NCBI RefSeq assembly: GCF_013409745.1 | Contig: NZ_JACCBH010000001.1 | Span: forward strand, 124,001-188,000 | Reading direction: 5' to 3' | Source: Microbacterium pseudoresistens | GTDB lineage: Bacteria; Actinomycetota; Actinomycetes; Actinomycetales; Microbacteriaceae | DNA: 64,000 nucleotides | In this document: one piece after another, positions 35,464 to 45,063 of the stretch | How the letters are laid out: every line of letters starts with the position of its first letter | Numbering within the stretch: position 1 is the first letter of the stretch | Notes under the pieces: generated by a model | Told to the model about the DNA's origin: nothing | Database searches by the model: none | What the model saw: only the letters and a program-made list of their open reading frames with translations | Program-made: the position numbers and the translations under genes

Positions 35464-36777
35464 TCAGGATCTCGGCGTGCGTGGGGCGCGCGCCGAACGG
35501 ATGCGCCGGGCAGCAGCGGTGACACCAAGCGCTATCAGAATACCAGGGACTGTGAGAGCGATCAGCGGCAGCGTGCCGTACAACAGGCTATCGGCGCCGG
35601 GGATCAGCGGCGAACCCTCAGCTGCGGGCGGGTCGGCGGCCGGCAGCGGGGGCAGGGTGACGGGGGCCGCGCTCGGCACCGGGGCGGGTTCGGCGGCGCC
35701 GCGCCGGTGCACGCGCACCCATTCGGCGAGATCCCCCATCGGATTCGCGTCGACGGGGGCGACGTCGTCCTTCACCGCGGCGGCGGCGTCGAAGAGTCCG
35801 TATCCGTACAGCGGATCGGGGTTCTGCGTCGCCTGATCCGATGGTCGCGCGGTGCGGATGATCCGGTTGATCACGTTGGCGGCATCCAGCTCGGGATGCG
35901 CGGCGCGCACGAGGGCGGCGACCCCGGCGATGATCGGCGCGGCCCCGCTCGTGCCCGGCCAGCGGATGAGATCGCCGTCGGGCGTGATGCCCAGCAGCGA
36001 CTCGCTGGGGGCCATGACGCCGATCGTGATGCCCTGGGTGGACGCCGCCCGACTCGCGATGCCGTGCTGATCGACGCCGCCCACGGTCAGCACGCCCGGG
36101 ATGGTGGCGGGGGCACCCACGGATGCGGTGCCGCTGCCGCGGTTGCCTGCCGCGGCGATGATGACGACGTCGTGTTCGTAGGCGTACAGGAACGCGTCAT
36201 CCCAGCTCTTGTCCCAGTCCAGGGTGTTCGTCGTGAACGAGAGGTTGATGATGTCGGCGCCGTTGTCGACGGCCCACACGATCGCCTCAGCCACCTGCTG
36301 CACGAACGGGACGGGAGCGGACGCGCCGAACCCCAGCGACACCGAGAGCAGGTTCGCCTTCGGCGCCACGCCGATCATGCCCGTGCCGTCGGCGGCGGGA
36401 CGCGCGGCGGCGAGCGAGGCGACGAGCGAACCGTGGTCGGCATCCACCGGACCCACCGGCGTGCGCCCGTCGGGAGAGCCGAGGCCCGACACGTCGGTGC
36501 CGCCGACGACGGCGCCCTCGAACGCCGCCGGCCCCTGGGCGATGCCGGTGTCGATGATCGCGATCGTCACGCCCTCGCCCCGCGTGGTCTCCCACGCCTC
36601 GCGTACATGGCCGCCATCCAGCCAGTACTCCGCCAGCTGAATCGGATCGATCGTCGGCGTCGGCGTGGGCGTGGGCTCGGGCGTCGCCGCCACGAGGGTG
36701 GATGAGGCCGCCGCCACGAGGACGGCCGCGAGGATCCGCCACGGCGCCGCGACGCCGCGCGCGCTGCGCGCCGTCAT
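35464..36777 (-). CDS. Mycosin-like S8 serine protease
   Basis: A 437-residue membrane-anchored subtilase. Signal segment WRILAAVLVAAASSTLVAA, a Thr-Pro linker, then the catalytic triad Asp76 (IAIIDTG), His115 (DADHGSLVAS) and Ser277 (WPGTSGAAP), with Asn212 as oxyanion residue (AAAGNRG). A Pro/Ala-rich linker leads to a C-terminal helix (LIALTVPGILIALGVTAAARR) and a basic tail. This is the layout of type VII secretion mycosins, but no ESX gene is in the window. ATG 36777 overlaps the DUF501 stop by four bases. Confidence 0.88.
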   Translation of the reverse strand: MTARSARGVAAPWRILAAVLVAAASSTLVAATPEPTPTPTPTIDPIQLAEYWLDGGHVREAWETTRGEGVTIAIIDTGIAQGPAAFEGAVVGGTDVSGLGSPDGRTPVGPVDADHGSLVASLAAARPAADGTGMIGVAPKANLLSVSLGFGASAPVPFVQQVAEAIVWAVDNGADIINLSFTTNTLDWDKSWDDAFLYAYEHDVVIIAAAGNRGSGTASVGAPATIPGVLTVGGVDQHGIASRAASTQGITIGVMAPSESLLGITPDGDLIRWPGTSGAAPIIAGVAALVRAAHPELDAANVINRIIRTARPSDQATQNPDPLYGYGLFDAAAAVKDDVAPVDANPMGDLAEWVRVHRRGAAEPAPVPSAAPVTLPPLPAADPPAAEGSPLIPGADSLLYGTLPLIALTVPGILIALGVTAAARRIRSARAPRTPRS

Positions 36778-37298
36778 CGTGCCGCGCTCGCCGCCCCCGG
36801 CTCGAGGCACTCGCACCGTCCCGGCGACCACCGGGAGCGTCGCAGCGCCTCGTCGCCGATCGGATTGACACCCGCGCCGGCGGCGAGGGCGTGCCCGGCC
36901 AGCGCGTGCAGGCACTTGACCCGCGTGGGCATGCCTCCCGCGGAGATCCCGGCGATCTCGGGCACATCTCCGAAACCGGCACGGTCGGCGAGATAGGCCT
37001 CGTGGGCGCGGAGATAAGCGGCGGCCGTCGTCTCGTCATCGAGGAGCGCAGCGAGCTCGGGCATCACCTGCTCGGCCTCGAGCGTCGACATCGCCGCGGT
37101 GGCCGCGGGATGCGTGAGGTAGTAGAAGGTCGGGAAAGGCGTGCCGTCGGCCAGGCGCGGAGCGGTGGCCACGACCGTCGGGTTTCCGCACGCGCATCGG
37201 GCGGCGATCCCGACGACGCCGCGGGCGGTGCGTCCGAGCTGGGCCGAGACCACCGCGATGTCGGCCTCGGAGGGCGGGTCGAACGGCGGCGTGGTCAC
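36774..37298 (-). CDS. DUF501 protein
   Basis: A 174-residue protein of the DUF501 family: GIAARCACGNPTVVATAPRLADGTPFPTFYYLTHPAATAAMSTLEAEQVMPEL, then AYLRAHEAYLADRA and GGMPTRVKCLHALAGHALAAGAGVNPIGDEAL. The cysteines CACG, KCLH and RCEC may bind metal. The frame is open far upstream, but that part is antisense to ftsB; GTG 37298 stands six bases after TACCCT. Same eno-ftsB-DUF501 order as in M. tuberculosis (Rv1023-Rv1025, from memory). Function unknown. Confidence 0.92.
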   Translation of the reverse strand: MTTPPFDPPSEADIAVVSAQLGRTARGVVGIAARCACGNPTVVATAPRLADGTPFPTFYYLTHPAATAAMSTLEAEQVMPELAALLDDETTAAAYLRAHEAYLADRAGFGDVPEIAGISAGGMPTRVKCLHALAGHALAAGAGVNPIGDEALRRSRWSPGRCECLEPGAASAAR

Positions 37299-37304
37299 GC
37301 ACCC

Positions 37305-37310
37305 AGGGTA
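37305..37310 (-). promoter_or_regulatory. Candidate -10 (TACCCT) of DUF501
   Basis: Minus-strand TACCCT, spacer GGGTGC, GTG 37298; gives DUF501 its own leaderless start within the eno cluster. Confidence 0.5.
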
Positions 37311-37354
37311 CGGGACGCCTCCTGTGCGAGACCGCAACGACGAGCCTGGAGCGC

Positions 37355-37927
37355 TCAGCCGTCGGCGGCGGTGGCCGGTTGCGCGAGCCCCGCTCCGGTG
37401 AGGCTGCGCAGCAGCTGCGGCATCCAGTCCGATCCCTTCTCCTGCACCTCGTCGCTGACGGGAGCGGGATCCTTCGGGCGCGCGGCGGGGTCGAGGTCGT
37501 TCTGCACGAGGTAGAGGATCTCGCCGGGCTGGTAGTAGTACAGCCGCTCCCTGGCCTGCGTGGTGATGTAGGCCGGGTCGTCCCAGCGATCGCGCTCCTG
37601 CTCGAGCTCGGCGATGCGCTCGCCGCTGAGCTTGACAGTCTGCTCGAGGGCGGCGATCTTCTGCCGCTGGTCGAGGTACGTGCCGAAGGTGGGCACGAGC
37701 ACCCAGGCGCCGAGGATGACCAGCGAGAGCATGATGACCATGAAGCCGGACAGTCGGATGCCGCCGACCCACTCCCGCACGTCGACGGTGCCCCGCGGAC
37801 GGCGCGCAGCGGTACGCGACGTCGCGGCAGGACGCGCCTTGACCGACGAGGAGGGCGCGGACGAGGAAGGCGCCGACGAGGGCGCCGAAGTACGGGACGA
37901 CGAAGGGGGAGCCGGTCGTCGTGCCAT
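37355..37927 (-). CDS. Septum formation initiator (FtsB/DivIC-like)
   Basis: A 190-residue bitopic division protein. A cytoplasmic Ser/Pro/Ala-rich N-terminus (SAPSSAPSSSAPSSS) of ~55 residues is unusually long. One helix follows (LSGFMVIMLSLVILGAWVLVPTF), then a coiled coil (LDQRQKIAALEQTVKLSGERIAELEQERDRW) and the DivIC motif DPAYITTQARERLYYYQPGE. FtsB/DivIC proteins bridge FtsQ and FtsL at the divisome. ATG 37927 follows GGAGGGGGAGCC. Lies directly downstream of eno. Confidence 0.92.
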   Translation of the reverse strand: MARRPAPPSSSRTSAPSSAPSSSAPSSSVKARPAATSRTAARRPRGTVDVREWVGGIRLSGFMVIMLSLVILGAWVLVPTFGTYLDQRQKIAALEQTVKLSGERIAELEQERDRWDDPAYITTQARERLYYYQPGEILYLVQNDLDPAARPKDPAPVSDEVQEKGSDWMPQLLRSLTGAGLAQPATAADG

Positions 37928-37987
37928 GGCTCCCCCTCCGTCAGAATCGCGTCGAGATCGTGTGCGGATCCATGATCCGCCGGCCGA

Positions 37988-39343
<1,356 letters not shown>

Positions 39344-39378
39344 CTAGCCGCGGGGTGCACCGCGCCGAGGAGCGGATC

Positions 39379-40383
39379 TCACGCGGCGAGCGCAGGCTGG
39401 CGACGGAACTGCCCGGTCAGCAGCAGGATGACCGCGGCGAGCGCACACACGATCCACCCGGATACGCCCAGCGGACCCGCCAGCGCCATGTCGGGCGTGG
39501 AGGCCGCGAGGATCAGGACGAGCCCGCCTGCGGCATTGAGCGTGCCATGGGCGAGCACGGCCGGCCAGACCGATGCCGAGCGCAGCCGCAACCAGCCCAG
39601 TAGCACTCCCCAGGCGATGGATCCGCCCGTCATGAACACCACGCCGGTGAGGTCGGTGCGCCCGAAGTTGTACCCGAGCAGGATGACCGGCGCGTGCCAG
39701 AGGCCCCAGATCGCGCCGCTGAGGATGAGCGCCGGCCAGGTGCCCAGCGGGCGCAGCGCCGGCACGAGGAAGCCGCGCCAGCCGAGTTCCTCCCCGAAGG
39801 CGAAGACGGCGTTGAAGAGGGCGGCGAAGGGGATGACGGCCAGCTGCACGACGGCGGCGATCATGGCGGACTGGGCGTCGATGTCGACCCCGCTCGCGGA
39901 GGAGAGCAGCGCGGCGTATGAGGCGAAGGAGAAGTCCAGGGCGACCCACCCCGCCGCCGCGGCGAGCGCGAGCGCCGCCATGACGATCACGATCGGCGAC
40001 AGCCAGCCCAGCACCATCAGCCAGACGACGCGCCTGGCGGGTCGCAGCGGCCACATGCCCAGGAATCGCAGGCGCTGCCCTTTGGGCACGGCGCGCAGGG
40101 CGAGCACGACGATGAGTGCGGCGATCAGCGGCGTGAACATCATGAGCGGGACGAGCACCGTCGCCAGCGGGTTGCCCAGGCCGCTATCGAGCCACAACGG
40201 CAGCGCCACCAGCCACGCCAGCGCGCACGCGAGCACGACGAACACGATCGTCGCCGCCGGGCTGATGCGCACCGGTGGCGCCGCGGCGACCGCTCGCTCA
40301 TTCGGCATGTTCTCGTTCTCCGGTGTGTTCTCGTGCTCAGGCATCGTCCCGCTCCCTGTCGTCCTTCCGTTCCCTGTCATCAT
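39379..40383 (-). CDS. CPBP-family membrane protease
   Basis: A 334-residue intramembrane CPBP (CAAX protease and bacteriocin-processing) protein with about eight helices. The catalytic motifs are complete: FGEELGWRGFLVPAL (EExxxR), IWGLWHAPVILLGY (FxxxH type) and LAHGTLNAAGG. Polar Glu/Asn-rich N-terminus (PEHENTPENENMPNE). ATG 40383 overlaps the DUF1648 stop, so it is the third gene of a GntR-DUF1648-CPBP operon. Such operons often handle envelope stress or peptide resistance; its substrate is unknown. Confidence 0.9.
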   Translation of the reverse strand: MMTGNGRTTGSGTMPEHENTPENENMPNERAVAAAPPVRISPAATIVFVVLACALAWLVALPLWLDSGLGNPLATVLVPLMMFTPLIAALIVVLALRAVPKGQRLRFLGMWPLRPARRVVWLMVLGWLSPIVIVMAALALAAAAGWVALDFSFASYAALLSSASGVDIDAQSAMIAAVVQLAVIPFAALFNAVFAFGEELGWRGFLVPALRPLGTWPALILSGAIWGLWHAPVILLGYNFGRTDLTGVVFMTGGSIAWGVLLGWLRLRSASVWPAVLAHGTLNAAGGLVLILAASTPDMALAGPLGVSGWIVCALAAVILLLTGQFRRQPALAA

Positions 40384-41426
40384 TCCGTTCCCGTCGCGTC
40401 ATGCCGCACCTGTCCGCGAAGGCTCTCGAGCACCGTCGCCGCCTCGGAGGCGCCGTCCACGGTGACGACGAAGACCCGGCCGCGCGTATCCGTCACCTGC
40501 AGCGCCTCGCCCGCTCTCAGCACGACCCCGCGGCGTCCGTCGACGGCGATGCGCCACCCCCACCCGCCGAACTCGCGGAAGGGATCGAGCGGCGTCGTCT
40601 CGATGCGGGCGATCCGCTCCAGCGGGATCTGGGCGCGCGGCCAGCCGATGATGGAGCGCACGAGCAGCCCCTCCCGGTTCACACGCACCCGGAAAACGAA
40701 TGTGCCGCCGATCAGGAGTGCGACCAGGGCCGTGACCGCCCCGATGATCCAGGCCGCCGACGAGCCGCGCGCCGCCGCGAACGCGGTGACGACGATGAGC
40801 ACCGCCAGCGTCGCGAGCAGCACGACGACGCCGGCCCGGTTCATGCTCGCCGTGCCGAACCATGCCGCGCGCACTCCTGCGGCCAGTGGGATGCGCGGCT
40901 CCGACGCGACGCCGCTCGCAACAGGGGTGGGGCTCGCCGGCTGGAGGAGCCAGCCGACGACGACGAGCACGACGGCGAGCACCAGACCGGCGATCACGGC
41001 ACCCGTCACGTCGGGCGCCTGCTCTCCCGTGCTCAGACCGCGCTGCACCGCGGTGGTGACGAGGGCGATGAACGCGATGAGCCCGGCCGTGCCGAGGCTC
41101 ATCGCGCCGAGGAAGCGCGCCGTCGACGACCACCGCGGGGCGGCGCCGTCGGCTCTGGCCGACATCCGGCTCGACACCAGGGTGATCACGGTGAGGAGTG
41201 CGACGACCGCGACGCCGATCAGCGGGTTCAGCGCCAGGGTCCACCGCGGACCGAACGCGTCGGCGCCCTCCGCACCCCAGTGCGTCGCGGCGGGGTCGGG
41301 AAGCTCGGGCAGCCAGGCGATGATCACGGCCGTCGCCACCGCGAGGATCACCACGGGGACGATCGCCCCCACCCAGACGAAGGCGGTGCGCGAACGGCGA
41401 GCGGCCGCCGTGGCGTCGAGAGTCAT
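40380..41426 (-). CDS. DUF1648-type membrane protein
   Basis: A 348-residue protein. Early WLPELPDPAATHWGAEGADAFGP is the DUF1648 signature, flanked by helices (VWVGAIVPVVILAVATAVIIAW, WTLALNPLIGVAVVALLTVITLV). Later helices and a C-terminal PH-like beta domain (VNREGLLVRSIIGWPRAQIPLERIARIETTPLDPFREFGGWGWRIAVDGRRG) follow. In Firmicutes similar genes lie with YtrA-type GntR regulators, exactly as here. ATG 41426 overlaps the GntR stop by four bases. Role unknown; probably senses or resists cell-envelope damage. Confidence 0.85.
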   Translation of the reverse strand: MTLDATAAARRSRTAFVWVGAIVPVVILAVATAVIIAWLPELPDPAATHWGAEGADAFGPRWTLALNPLIGVAVVALLTVITLVSSRMSARADGAAPRWSSTARFLGAMSLGTAGLIAFIALVTTAVQRGLSTGEQAPDVTGAVIAGLVLAVVLVVVGWLLQPASPTPVASGVASEPRIPLAAGVRAAWFGTASMNRAGVVVLLATLAVLIVVTAFAAARGSSAAWIIGAVTALVALLIGGTFVFRVRVNREGLLVRSIIGWPRAQIPLERIARIETTPLDPFREFGGWGWRIAVDGRRGVVLRAGEALQVTDTRGRVFVVTVDGASEAATVLESLRGQVRHDATGTE

Positions 41427-41773
41427 GCGGAGGTCTCCTTCACGAGAGCGGCGAGAGTGGCGGGCGAGACGCCGAGCGCCGCGGCGCGATCGACGAGAGA
41501 TCGGATGTCGTGCGCGAGCGCTGCCAGCGGAGCAGCCGCCGGTGAGATGACGGCGCCGCGGCCGCGCCGCAGATCGACGAGTCCCTCATCGCGCAGAACC
41601 TGGTAGGCGCGCAGCACGGTGTGCACGTTGATGTCCAGCGCCGCACCGACTTCACGGGCGGGCGGCAGGTGATCGCCGGGACCGGCGCGGCCGGCGAGTA
41701 TCTCGGCGCGCACCGATGCGGCCACCTGCTCGTAGAGCGGGCGCCCGACGTCGTCGCTGATCCGGATGAGCAC
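41423..41773 (-). CDS. GntR regulator, YtrA subfamily
   Basis: A 116-residue regulator: the winged helix (PLYEQVAASVRAEILAGRAGPGDHLPPAREVGAALDINVHTVLRAYQVLRDEGLVDLRRGRGAVI) and only ~40 further residues, the short C-terminal dimerisation tail that defines YtrA. GTG 41773 follows GAGGAAAGAAGCC. First gene of its operon and next to an AT-rich inverted repeat, so it is likely an autorepressor of the operon, relieved by envelope-active compounds in family precedents. Confidence 0.9.
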   Translation of the reverse strand: MLIRISDDVGRPLYEQVAASVRAEILAGRAGPGDHLPPAREVGAALDINVHTVLRAYQVLRDEGLVDLRRGRGAVISPAAAPLAALAHDIRSLVDRAAALGVSPATLAALVKETSA

Positions 41774-41817
41774 GGCTTCTTTCCTCGTCTCCTCTGCGTC
41801 TCCGCTTTGTCTGATAA

Positions 41818-41834
41818 TTCTAGCTCAATTAGAA
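41818..41834. promoter_or_regulatory. Candidate YtrA operator TTCTA-N7-TAGAA
   Basis: An interrupted palindrome in a strongly AT-rich patch 45 bases before the GntR start; overlaps plausible minus-strand promoter bases (TTGAGC, TAGAAT). Confidence 0.45.
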
Positions 41835-41894
41835 CTATTGTCACCACCCTCCAGCTGACTTCCGCTCTCCGCAGCGGTCGACCACACTGGCGCC

Positions 41895-42368
41895 ATGCGC
41901 ATCACTCCCCGACGACTCGCGATCGGCATGAGCCTGTGGCTCCCGAATCTGTTCAGCGGGATACGCGTGCGGCGGTTCAACGACGACTGGACCCGGGCGA
42001 CGGTCGAGCTGCACGTGAATCCGCTCACCCGCAATTACGTCAAGACGGCGTTCGGCGGCTCCATGTCGGCGATGACCGACCCCTACTTCTTCATGCTCGT
42101 GATGCATCAGCTCGGTCGCGACTACGTCGTGTGGGACACCCGCGGCGAGATCGAGTTCGTCAAACCCGGCCGCGGCGTGCTCACTGCCGAGTTCCACGTG
42201 CCGCCGGAGAGGGCGCAAGAGCTGCGCGAGCGGGCGCACGGCGGGGCGAAAGTCCTCGAGTGGTTCGAGACCGACATCGTCGATGCCTCCGGCGACGTGG
42301 TCGCGCACGTGCGGCGCGAGGTCTACATCCGCGAGAAGAAGCGCGTGACCGAGGCCCGCGCCGACTGA
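41895..42368 (+). CDS. DUF4442 hotdog-fold thioesterase-like protein
   Basis: A 157-residue hotdog-fold protein of the DUF4442/PaaI-like kind: NPLTRNYVKTAFGGSMSAMTDPYFFMLVMHQLG holds the long helix wrapped by the sheet, YVVWDTRGEIEFVKPGRGVLTAEFHVPPE follows. Typical thioesterase catalytic residues are not obvious, so acyl-CoA binding is only a family expectation. ATG 41895 has CACACT six bases upstream (a poor -10). Divergent from the GntR operon, 46 bases before the permease gene. Confidence 0.85.
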   Translation: MRITPRRLAIGMSLWLPNLFSGIRVRRFNDDWTRATVELHVNPLTRNYVKTAFGGSMSAMTDPYFFMLVMHQLGRDYVVWDTRGEIEFVKPGRGVLTAEFHVPPERAQELRERAHGGAKVLEWFETDIVDASGDVVAHVRREVYIREKKRVTEARAD

Positions 42369-42413
42369 CCTCGCCGACTCCCGCCGTTCACCGCGCCGTG
42401 CCACGCTGGAACC

Positions 42414-43664
42414 ATGCCCCTCGCACGACGTCTCCGCCTCGCCGACGCCGTCGCGATCGGGCTTGGCTCGATGATCGGCGCAGGCGTGTTCGCCGTGTGG
42501 GGCCCTGCGCTCGGTGTCGCCGGCTCCGGCGTGCTGATCGCGCTGGGTGTGGCCGCATTCGTCGCATTCTGCAACGCCACCTCCTCCGCCCAGCTCGCTG
42601 CCGCCCACCCGGTCTCGGGTGGCACCTATGCCTATGCACGGGCCGAGATCGGTCCGTGGGCGGGGTTCGTCGCCGGGTGGTGCTTCGTCATCGGCAAGGT
42701 CGCCTCGTGCGCCGCCATGGCGATGACCTTCGCCGCATACGCCGCCCCCGAGGGCTGGGCGAGGCCGGTCGCCGCGGTCGCGGTGACCGCACTCGTGATC
42801 GTCAACTGTCTCGGCGTCACCCGTACGGCCGCGCTGACGCGCGTGCTGGTCGTGGTCACGCTGATCGGCCTCGCCGTCGTCGTCGCGGCCGGTGCCGGTG
42901 CGGCGACGACGACCGCAACCCCGCCCCCGCTGCACGCGCCCACCGCGTACGGGGTGCTGCAGGGGGCCGGGTTGCTCTTCTTCGCTTTCGCGGGCTACGC
43001 GAGGATTGCGACGATGGGCGAGGAGGTCGTCGATCCCGCCCGCACGATTCCCAGAGCGATCGTTCTGGCCCTCGGCGGCGCCGTCGTCGTGTACCTGCTC
43101 GTCGGGAGTGCCGTGGTGCTGACGCTCGGCGCGGACGCGCTCACCTCTGCGGCGCCCCTGGCCGACGTGATCGCCGCCGCAGGCTGGCCCGTCGGCGCGA
43201 CCCTGGTGCGAGTGGCCGCGGCGGCGGCCTCGCTCGGTGCGCTCCTCGCGCTGCTGACCGGGATCGGACGCACGGTGCTCGCCATGGCGCGGGAGAGCGA
43301 CCTTCCGCATGTTCTCGCCCGCATCGCTCCGCGACACCAGGTGCCTCGGCGCGCCGAGATCGCGATCGGGGCGACCGTGATCGCGATCGTCCTGATCGCC
43401 GACCTCCGCGGCGCGATCGGCTTCTCCTCATTCGGAGTGCTGCTGTACTACCTCCTCGCGAATGCCTCGGCGCTGCGGCAGCCGACCGCCGCGCGGCGGT
43501 ACCCCCGCATCCTCCCCGTGCTCGGCGCCCTCGGATGCCTCCTCCTCGTGAGCAGCCTGCCGATCGAGGCCTCGCTCATCGGATCAGCGGTCGTGCTGAT
43601 CGGCGTCACGGCGCGAGCGGTGCGCCTGAGGATCGGACCCCGCTCCGGTACGCCGACGGCGTGA
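42414..43664 (+). CDS. APC-family amino-acid permease
   Basis: A 416-residue transporter with about 11-12 helices. The N-terminal ligand motif of helix 1 is visible (AIGLGSMIGAGVFAVWGPAL), as are HPVSGGTYAYARAEIGPWAGFVAGWC (helix 3 region) and FFAFAGYARIATMGEEVVDPARTIPRAI (helix 6). RMARESDLPHVLARI-like loop MARESDLPHVLARIAPRHQVPRRA is typical. Substrate probably an amino acid or amine. Its last 59 bases overlap the convergent AraC gene, which is long for this compact genome. Confidence 0.9.
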   Translation: MPLARRLRLADAVAIGLGSMIGAGVFAVWGPALGVAGSGVLIALGVAAFVAFCNATSSAQLAAAHPVSGGTYAYARAEIGPWAGFVAGWCFVIGKVASCAAMAMTFAAYAAPEGWARPVAAVAVTALVIVNCLGVTRTAALTRVLVVVTLIGLAVVVAAGAGAATTTATPPPLHAPTAYGVLQGAGLLFFAFAGYARIATMGEEVVDPARTIPRAIVLALGGAVVVYLLVGSAVVLTLGADALTSAAPLADVIAAAGWPVGATLVRVAAAAASLGALLALLTGIGRTVLAMARESDLPHVLARIAPRHQVPRRAEIAIGATVIAIVLIADLRGAIGFSSFGVLLYYLLANASALRQPTAARRYPRILPVLGALGCLLLVSSLPIEASLIGSAVVLIGVTARAVRLRIGPRSGTPTA

Positions 43665-44409
43665 AGCCGAGCGCGGTGCGGAACTCGTTGCTCAGGTGCG
43701 CGTGATCGGCGAAGCCGTACTCGGCCGCGATCGTCGCCAGATCGACGCTATGGTCGTCGCGCACCCGTTGGGCGGCTTCCTGCAGGCGTCGCCGCCTGAT
43801 CATCGCTGCCGGCGACAGACCGACGTGGCGATGCGCCATCCGCTGCAGCGTGCGCTCGGAGACCGCGAGCCGGGCCGCCGCCTGCGCGGGTGTGCGCACC
43901 GAGGAGTCCATCATGAGGAGATCGGCCATCGCGTTCGCATGCCGGGCGGGCTCGGAAACAGTCCCGACTCGCGCGGCCAGCCAGTGGGCGAACTCCTCGA
44001 CCGCGCGTTCCCTGTGCCCCTCTCCTGCTGCCATCGCAGCGGTCACCGCGGTGCGCAGAACCGGTTCGTCGACGGCGCGTTCGGCGTCGACGAGCGCCGC
44101 GGGATCCTCGATCAGCGCCGCGACCGCCGCTGGGCGCAGCAGGGCACCGACCACCCATCCGCGTCCCACGAGATCCCGGTGCGACGCGCGCGTCGTCGCG
44201 CCGGCGAGCGAGGCACCCTCCTCGGCCTGGACCACGAGGTTCAGCGCCGGGTAGCTCACCACCTCCTGACGCGACGACCGCCCGGGATCGAGATTCCATT
44301 CCGGGATCCAGAACCAGGCGACGAGCTCGGCCGCCTCGGCCGGTGCGGGCAGCCGATGGAACTCGGGCAGACGCGCCGGGTAGAGAATGCCTCGAGTCGC
44401 GTCGATCAT
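43606..44409 (-). CDS. AraC-family regulator
   Basis: A 267-residue regulator with an N-terminal cupin-like sensor (EAAELVAWFWIPEWNLDPGRSSRQEVVSYPALNLVVQAEEG) and a C-terminal double HTH: TPAQAAARLAVSERTLQRMAHRHVGLSPAAMIRRRRLQEAAQRVR and DLATIAAEYGFADHAHLSNEFRTALGFTPSAYR. ATG 44409 stands six bases after TAGGCT. It is divergent from the VOC gene by 99 bases and probably regulates it. The shared 59-base overlap with the permease could let one transcript interfere with the other. Confidence 0.9.
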   Translation of the reverse strand: MIDATRGILYPARLPEFHRLPAPAEAAELVAWFWIPEWNLDPGRSSRQEVVSYPALNLVVQAEEGASLAGATTRASHRDLVGRGWVVGALLRPAAVAALIEDPAALVDAERAVDEPVLRTAVTAAMAAGEGHRERAVEEFAHWLAARVGTVSEPARHANAMADLLMMDSSVRTPAQAAARLAVSERTLQRMAHRHVGLSPAAMIRRRRLQEAAQRVRDDHSVDLATIAAEYGFADHAHLSNEFRTALGFTPSAYRSGVRSSGAPLAP

Positions 44410-44415
44410 GCCGCC

Positions 44416-44421
44416 AGCCTA
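44416..44421 (-). promoter_or_regulatory. Candidate -10 (TAGGCT) of the AraC gene
   Basis: Minus-strand TAGGCT, spacer GGCGGC, ATG 44409. Confidence 0.5.
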
Positions 44422-44496
44422 GGCATGAGCGCCGTGACCGACGCTGCTCCGATCAGGTTGTCGCGAATCTCCAAGCGCACGATGCCCACCCCTTCC

Positions 44497-44502
44497 TAGC
44501 GT
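44497..44502 (+). promoter_or_regulatory. Candidate -10 (TAGCGT) of the VOC gene
   Basis: TAGCGT, spacer GAAGGC, ATG 44509. The spacer also looks like a weak ribosome site. Confidence 0.4.
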
Positions 44503-44508
44503 GAAGGC

Positions 44509-45057
44509 ATGACTACAGACACGCAGAACACAGACACGCAGAACACCACCCCCACCGGAGCGACCGGGACCCATACGACCGACGGACGCCCGCATTCGGC
44601 GACCTCGCTGACGCCCTTCCTCGCGGTTCGCGACGCGCGAGGCGCCATCGGCTTCTACCGCGACGTCTTCGGTGCCCGGGTCGTCGATGTCACCGAGTTC
44701 GGCGGCGTCGTCTCGCACGCCGACCTCGACTTCGGGATGGGACGCCTCCAGCTCGGCGAGCCGAGCGGCGATTTCCACCTCGTCGCCGCTCCCGACGGCG
44801 AGGACGACTGCTACTCGCTGGGCCTCTACGTCCCCGACACGGATGCCGTGGTCGCGCGCGCCGAGGCGGCCGGGGCGACCGTGCGCGAGGCGCCGTCGGA
44901 CTTCGTCTCCGGCGACCGCTACGCCAGCATCCGCGATCCCTTCGGCGTGCGCTGGTCGATCATGACGCGCGTCGAGGACCTCTCCGACGAGGAGAGCGCC
45001 GCCCGTGTCGCCGAGTGGGCCGCGTCGTTCACCGCCTCACCGACCGACGCCGGCTGA
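44509..45057 (+). CDS. VOC (glyoxalase/PhnB-like) protein
   Basis: A 182-residue vicinal-oxygen-chelate protein. The first 30 residues are a Thr/Asn-rich leader that repeats TDTQNT (residues 3-8 and 9-14). The core has LTPFLAVRDARGAIGFYRDVFGARVVD, SHADLDFGMGRLQLGE, SLGLYVPDTDAVVARAEAAGATVREAP and the terminal RYASIRDPFGVRWSIMTR. Similar proteins act as dioxygenases, glyoxalases or antibiotic-binding proteins; none is specific here. Divergent from an AraC gene that may control it. Confidence 0.87.
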   Translation: MTTDTQNTDTQNTTPTGATGTHTTDGRPHSATSLTPFLAVRDARGAIGFYRDVFGARVVDVTEFGGVVSHADLDFGMGRLQLGEPSGDFHLVAAPDGEDDCYSLGLYVPDTDAVVARAEAAGATVREAPSDFVSGDRYASIRDPFGVRWSIMTRVEDLSDEESAARVAEWAASFTASPTDAG

Positions 45058-45063
45058 TCCACC

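Noticed and set aside
34252..36705. An 817-residue plus-strand frame over ndh and the S8 protease
   Set aside because: Both underlying minus-strand genes have intact cofactor or catalytic motifs; the long frame is a codon-bias shadow.
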